NCBI GenBank assembly: GCA_904502155.1
Contig: CAJGDV010000001.1
Span: forward strand, 1 to 59,632
Direction: 5' to 3'
DNA from: an uncultured Bacilli bacterium
Lineage (GTDB): Bacteria > Bacillota_I > Bacilli_A > RF39 > UBA660
DNA: 59,632 bases
Shown here piece after piece: positions 59,387-59,632 of the stretch. Every line of letters starts with the position of its first letter. The first letter of the stretch is position 1. The notes beneath the pieces are model-generated. The model made no database searches and was not told where the DNA came from. It saw only the letters and a program-made list of their open reading frames with translations. The translations under genes and the position numbers were made by a program.

Positions 59387-59632
59387 ATTTTTTTAGATTT
59401 GAAACAGTGAGCATAAAAACCTAAACAATTAATATGTTCCTTAGGTTTTTTATATTCATATATTTCAAGATCATTAGGATTATAATTTTTATATTTTACA
59501 ATATCTGGAAATTCTAAAATTACTTTATCTAATAATTCATCTAAATTATCAAATTCATAAACACCTTTTAATTTATCCCAAGAATGTTCAAACCAATAAT
59601 ATTTATTATTTTCTTCATAAACTAAAAATGTA
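59380..59632 (-). CDS. Unknown small protein, N-terminus cut off by the window edge
   Basis: 83 C-terminal residues are visible on the minus strand, running from the right edge to a TAA at plus 59380-59382. The sequence includes YYWFEHSWDKLKGVYEFDNLDELLDKVILEFPDI in two blocks and ends FYAHCFKSKKIR. Acidic and aromatic, no membrane segment. No family recognised. It is codirectional with essC and separated from it by a terminator, so it need not belong to the secretion locus. Confidence 0.7.
   Translation of the reverse strand, partial: TFLVYEENNKYYWFEHSWDKLKGVYEFDNLDELLDKVILEFPDIVKYKNYNPNDLEIYEYKKPKEHINCLGFYAHCFKSKKIR

Noticed and set aside
1..59632. Mycoplasma-type genetic code (TGA as Trp)
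   Set aside because: Genes such as the amidase and nitroreductase end at TGA in agreement with family length, and Trp is encoded by TGG throughout.
1..59632. CRISPR arrays, tRNA, rRNA or insertion sequences
   Set aside because: No regularly spaced repeats with unique spacers, no cloverleaf or rRNA sequence, and no transposase motif were seen.

Overview
The window is AT-rich DNA from a Gram-positive (Firmicutes/Bacilli-type) chromosome. Evidence for this is the strong AGGAGG ribosome binding sites, sigma-A-like promoters (TTGACA-17-TATAAT, often with extended -10 TGn), the Bacillus-like gene order around parA-parB-ychF-rpsF-ssb-rpsR and S10-spc-alpha-ecf-truA-rplM-rpsI, a zinc-type S14, and a type VII (ESX/Ess) secretion ATPase. 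TGA is a genuine stop (for example at 42179-42181), so this is not a code-4 Mollicute. Wall-related genes (CwlD-like amidase, 3D-domain protein) indicate a walled cell. The gene content recalls uncultured gut Bacilli close to the Mollicutes (RF39-like or Erysipelotrichia-like), but that placement is inference.

Layout. 0-6.3 kb: tatD (truncated by the window edge), a 3D-domain protein, rsmA, ung, tilS, ftsH. 6.3-12.9 kb: parA, parB, a MscS channel, a DUF951 protein, an AbgT-type transporter, ychF and the autoregulated rpsF-ssb-rpsR operon. 12.9-15.3 kb: a coiled-coil membrane protein with a small DUF1292-like partner. 15.4-16.4 kb: gpsA on the minus strand. 16.4-30.2 kb: one long ribosomal protein superoperon from rpsJ to rplQ, including secY, adk, infA and rpoA but lacking rpmD (uL30) and map. 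30.2-40 kb: a surface-anchored protein of unknown function, an SDR, a stand-alone GlmU-type acetyltransferase domain, ecfA1-ecfA2-ecfT-truA, rplM-rpsI, mgtC, a methyltransferase and an RluA enzyme. 40-42.2 kb: a uracil permease behind a leader-peptide attenuator, then an amidase. 42.2-47.4 kb: a second, larger version of the coiled-coil/DUF1292-like module, headed by another surface-anchored protein. 47.4-50.7 kb: an Abi_2/HEPN protein, an HtrA protease, a nitroreductase and an anchored thioredoxin-like protein. 50.7-59.4 kb: a type VII secretion locus.

The most interesting parts are five. (1) The type VII locus has a degenerate phosphoglycerate-mutase-like protein behind a strongly promoted, structured leader, six tightly packed WXG100-like small genes, and a convergent YukD/EsaB-EssC pair. 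(2) Two paralogous modules pair a giant coiled-coil membrane protein with a small DUF1292-like protein. (3) The uracil permease has a pyrBI-like leader peptide and terminator. (4) FtsH carries a C-terminal Rho_N/SAP-like domain. (5) There is a long near-perfect hairpin between adk and infA.

No tRNA, rRNA, CRISPR array or insertion sequence was recognised, and no gene-free stretch exceeds 300 bases. All functional calls rest on reading motifs by eye; no database search was run.
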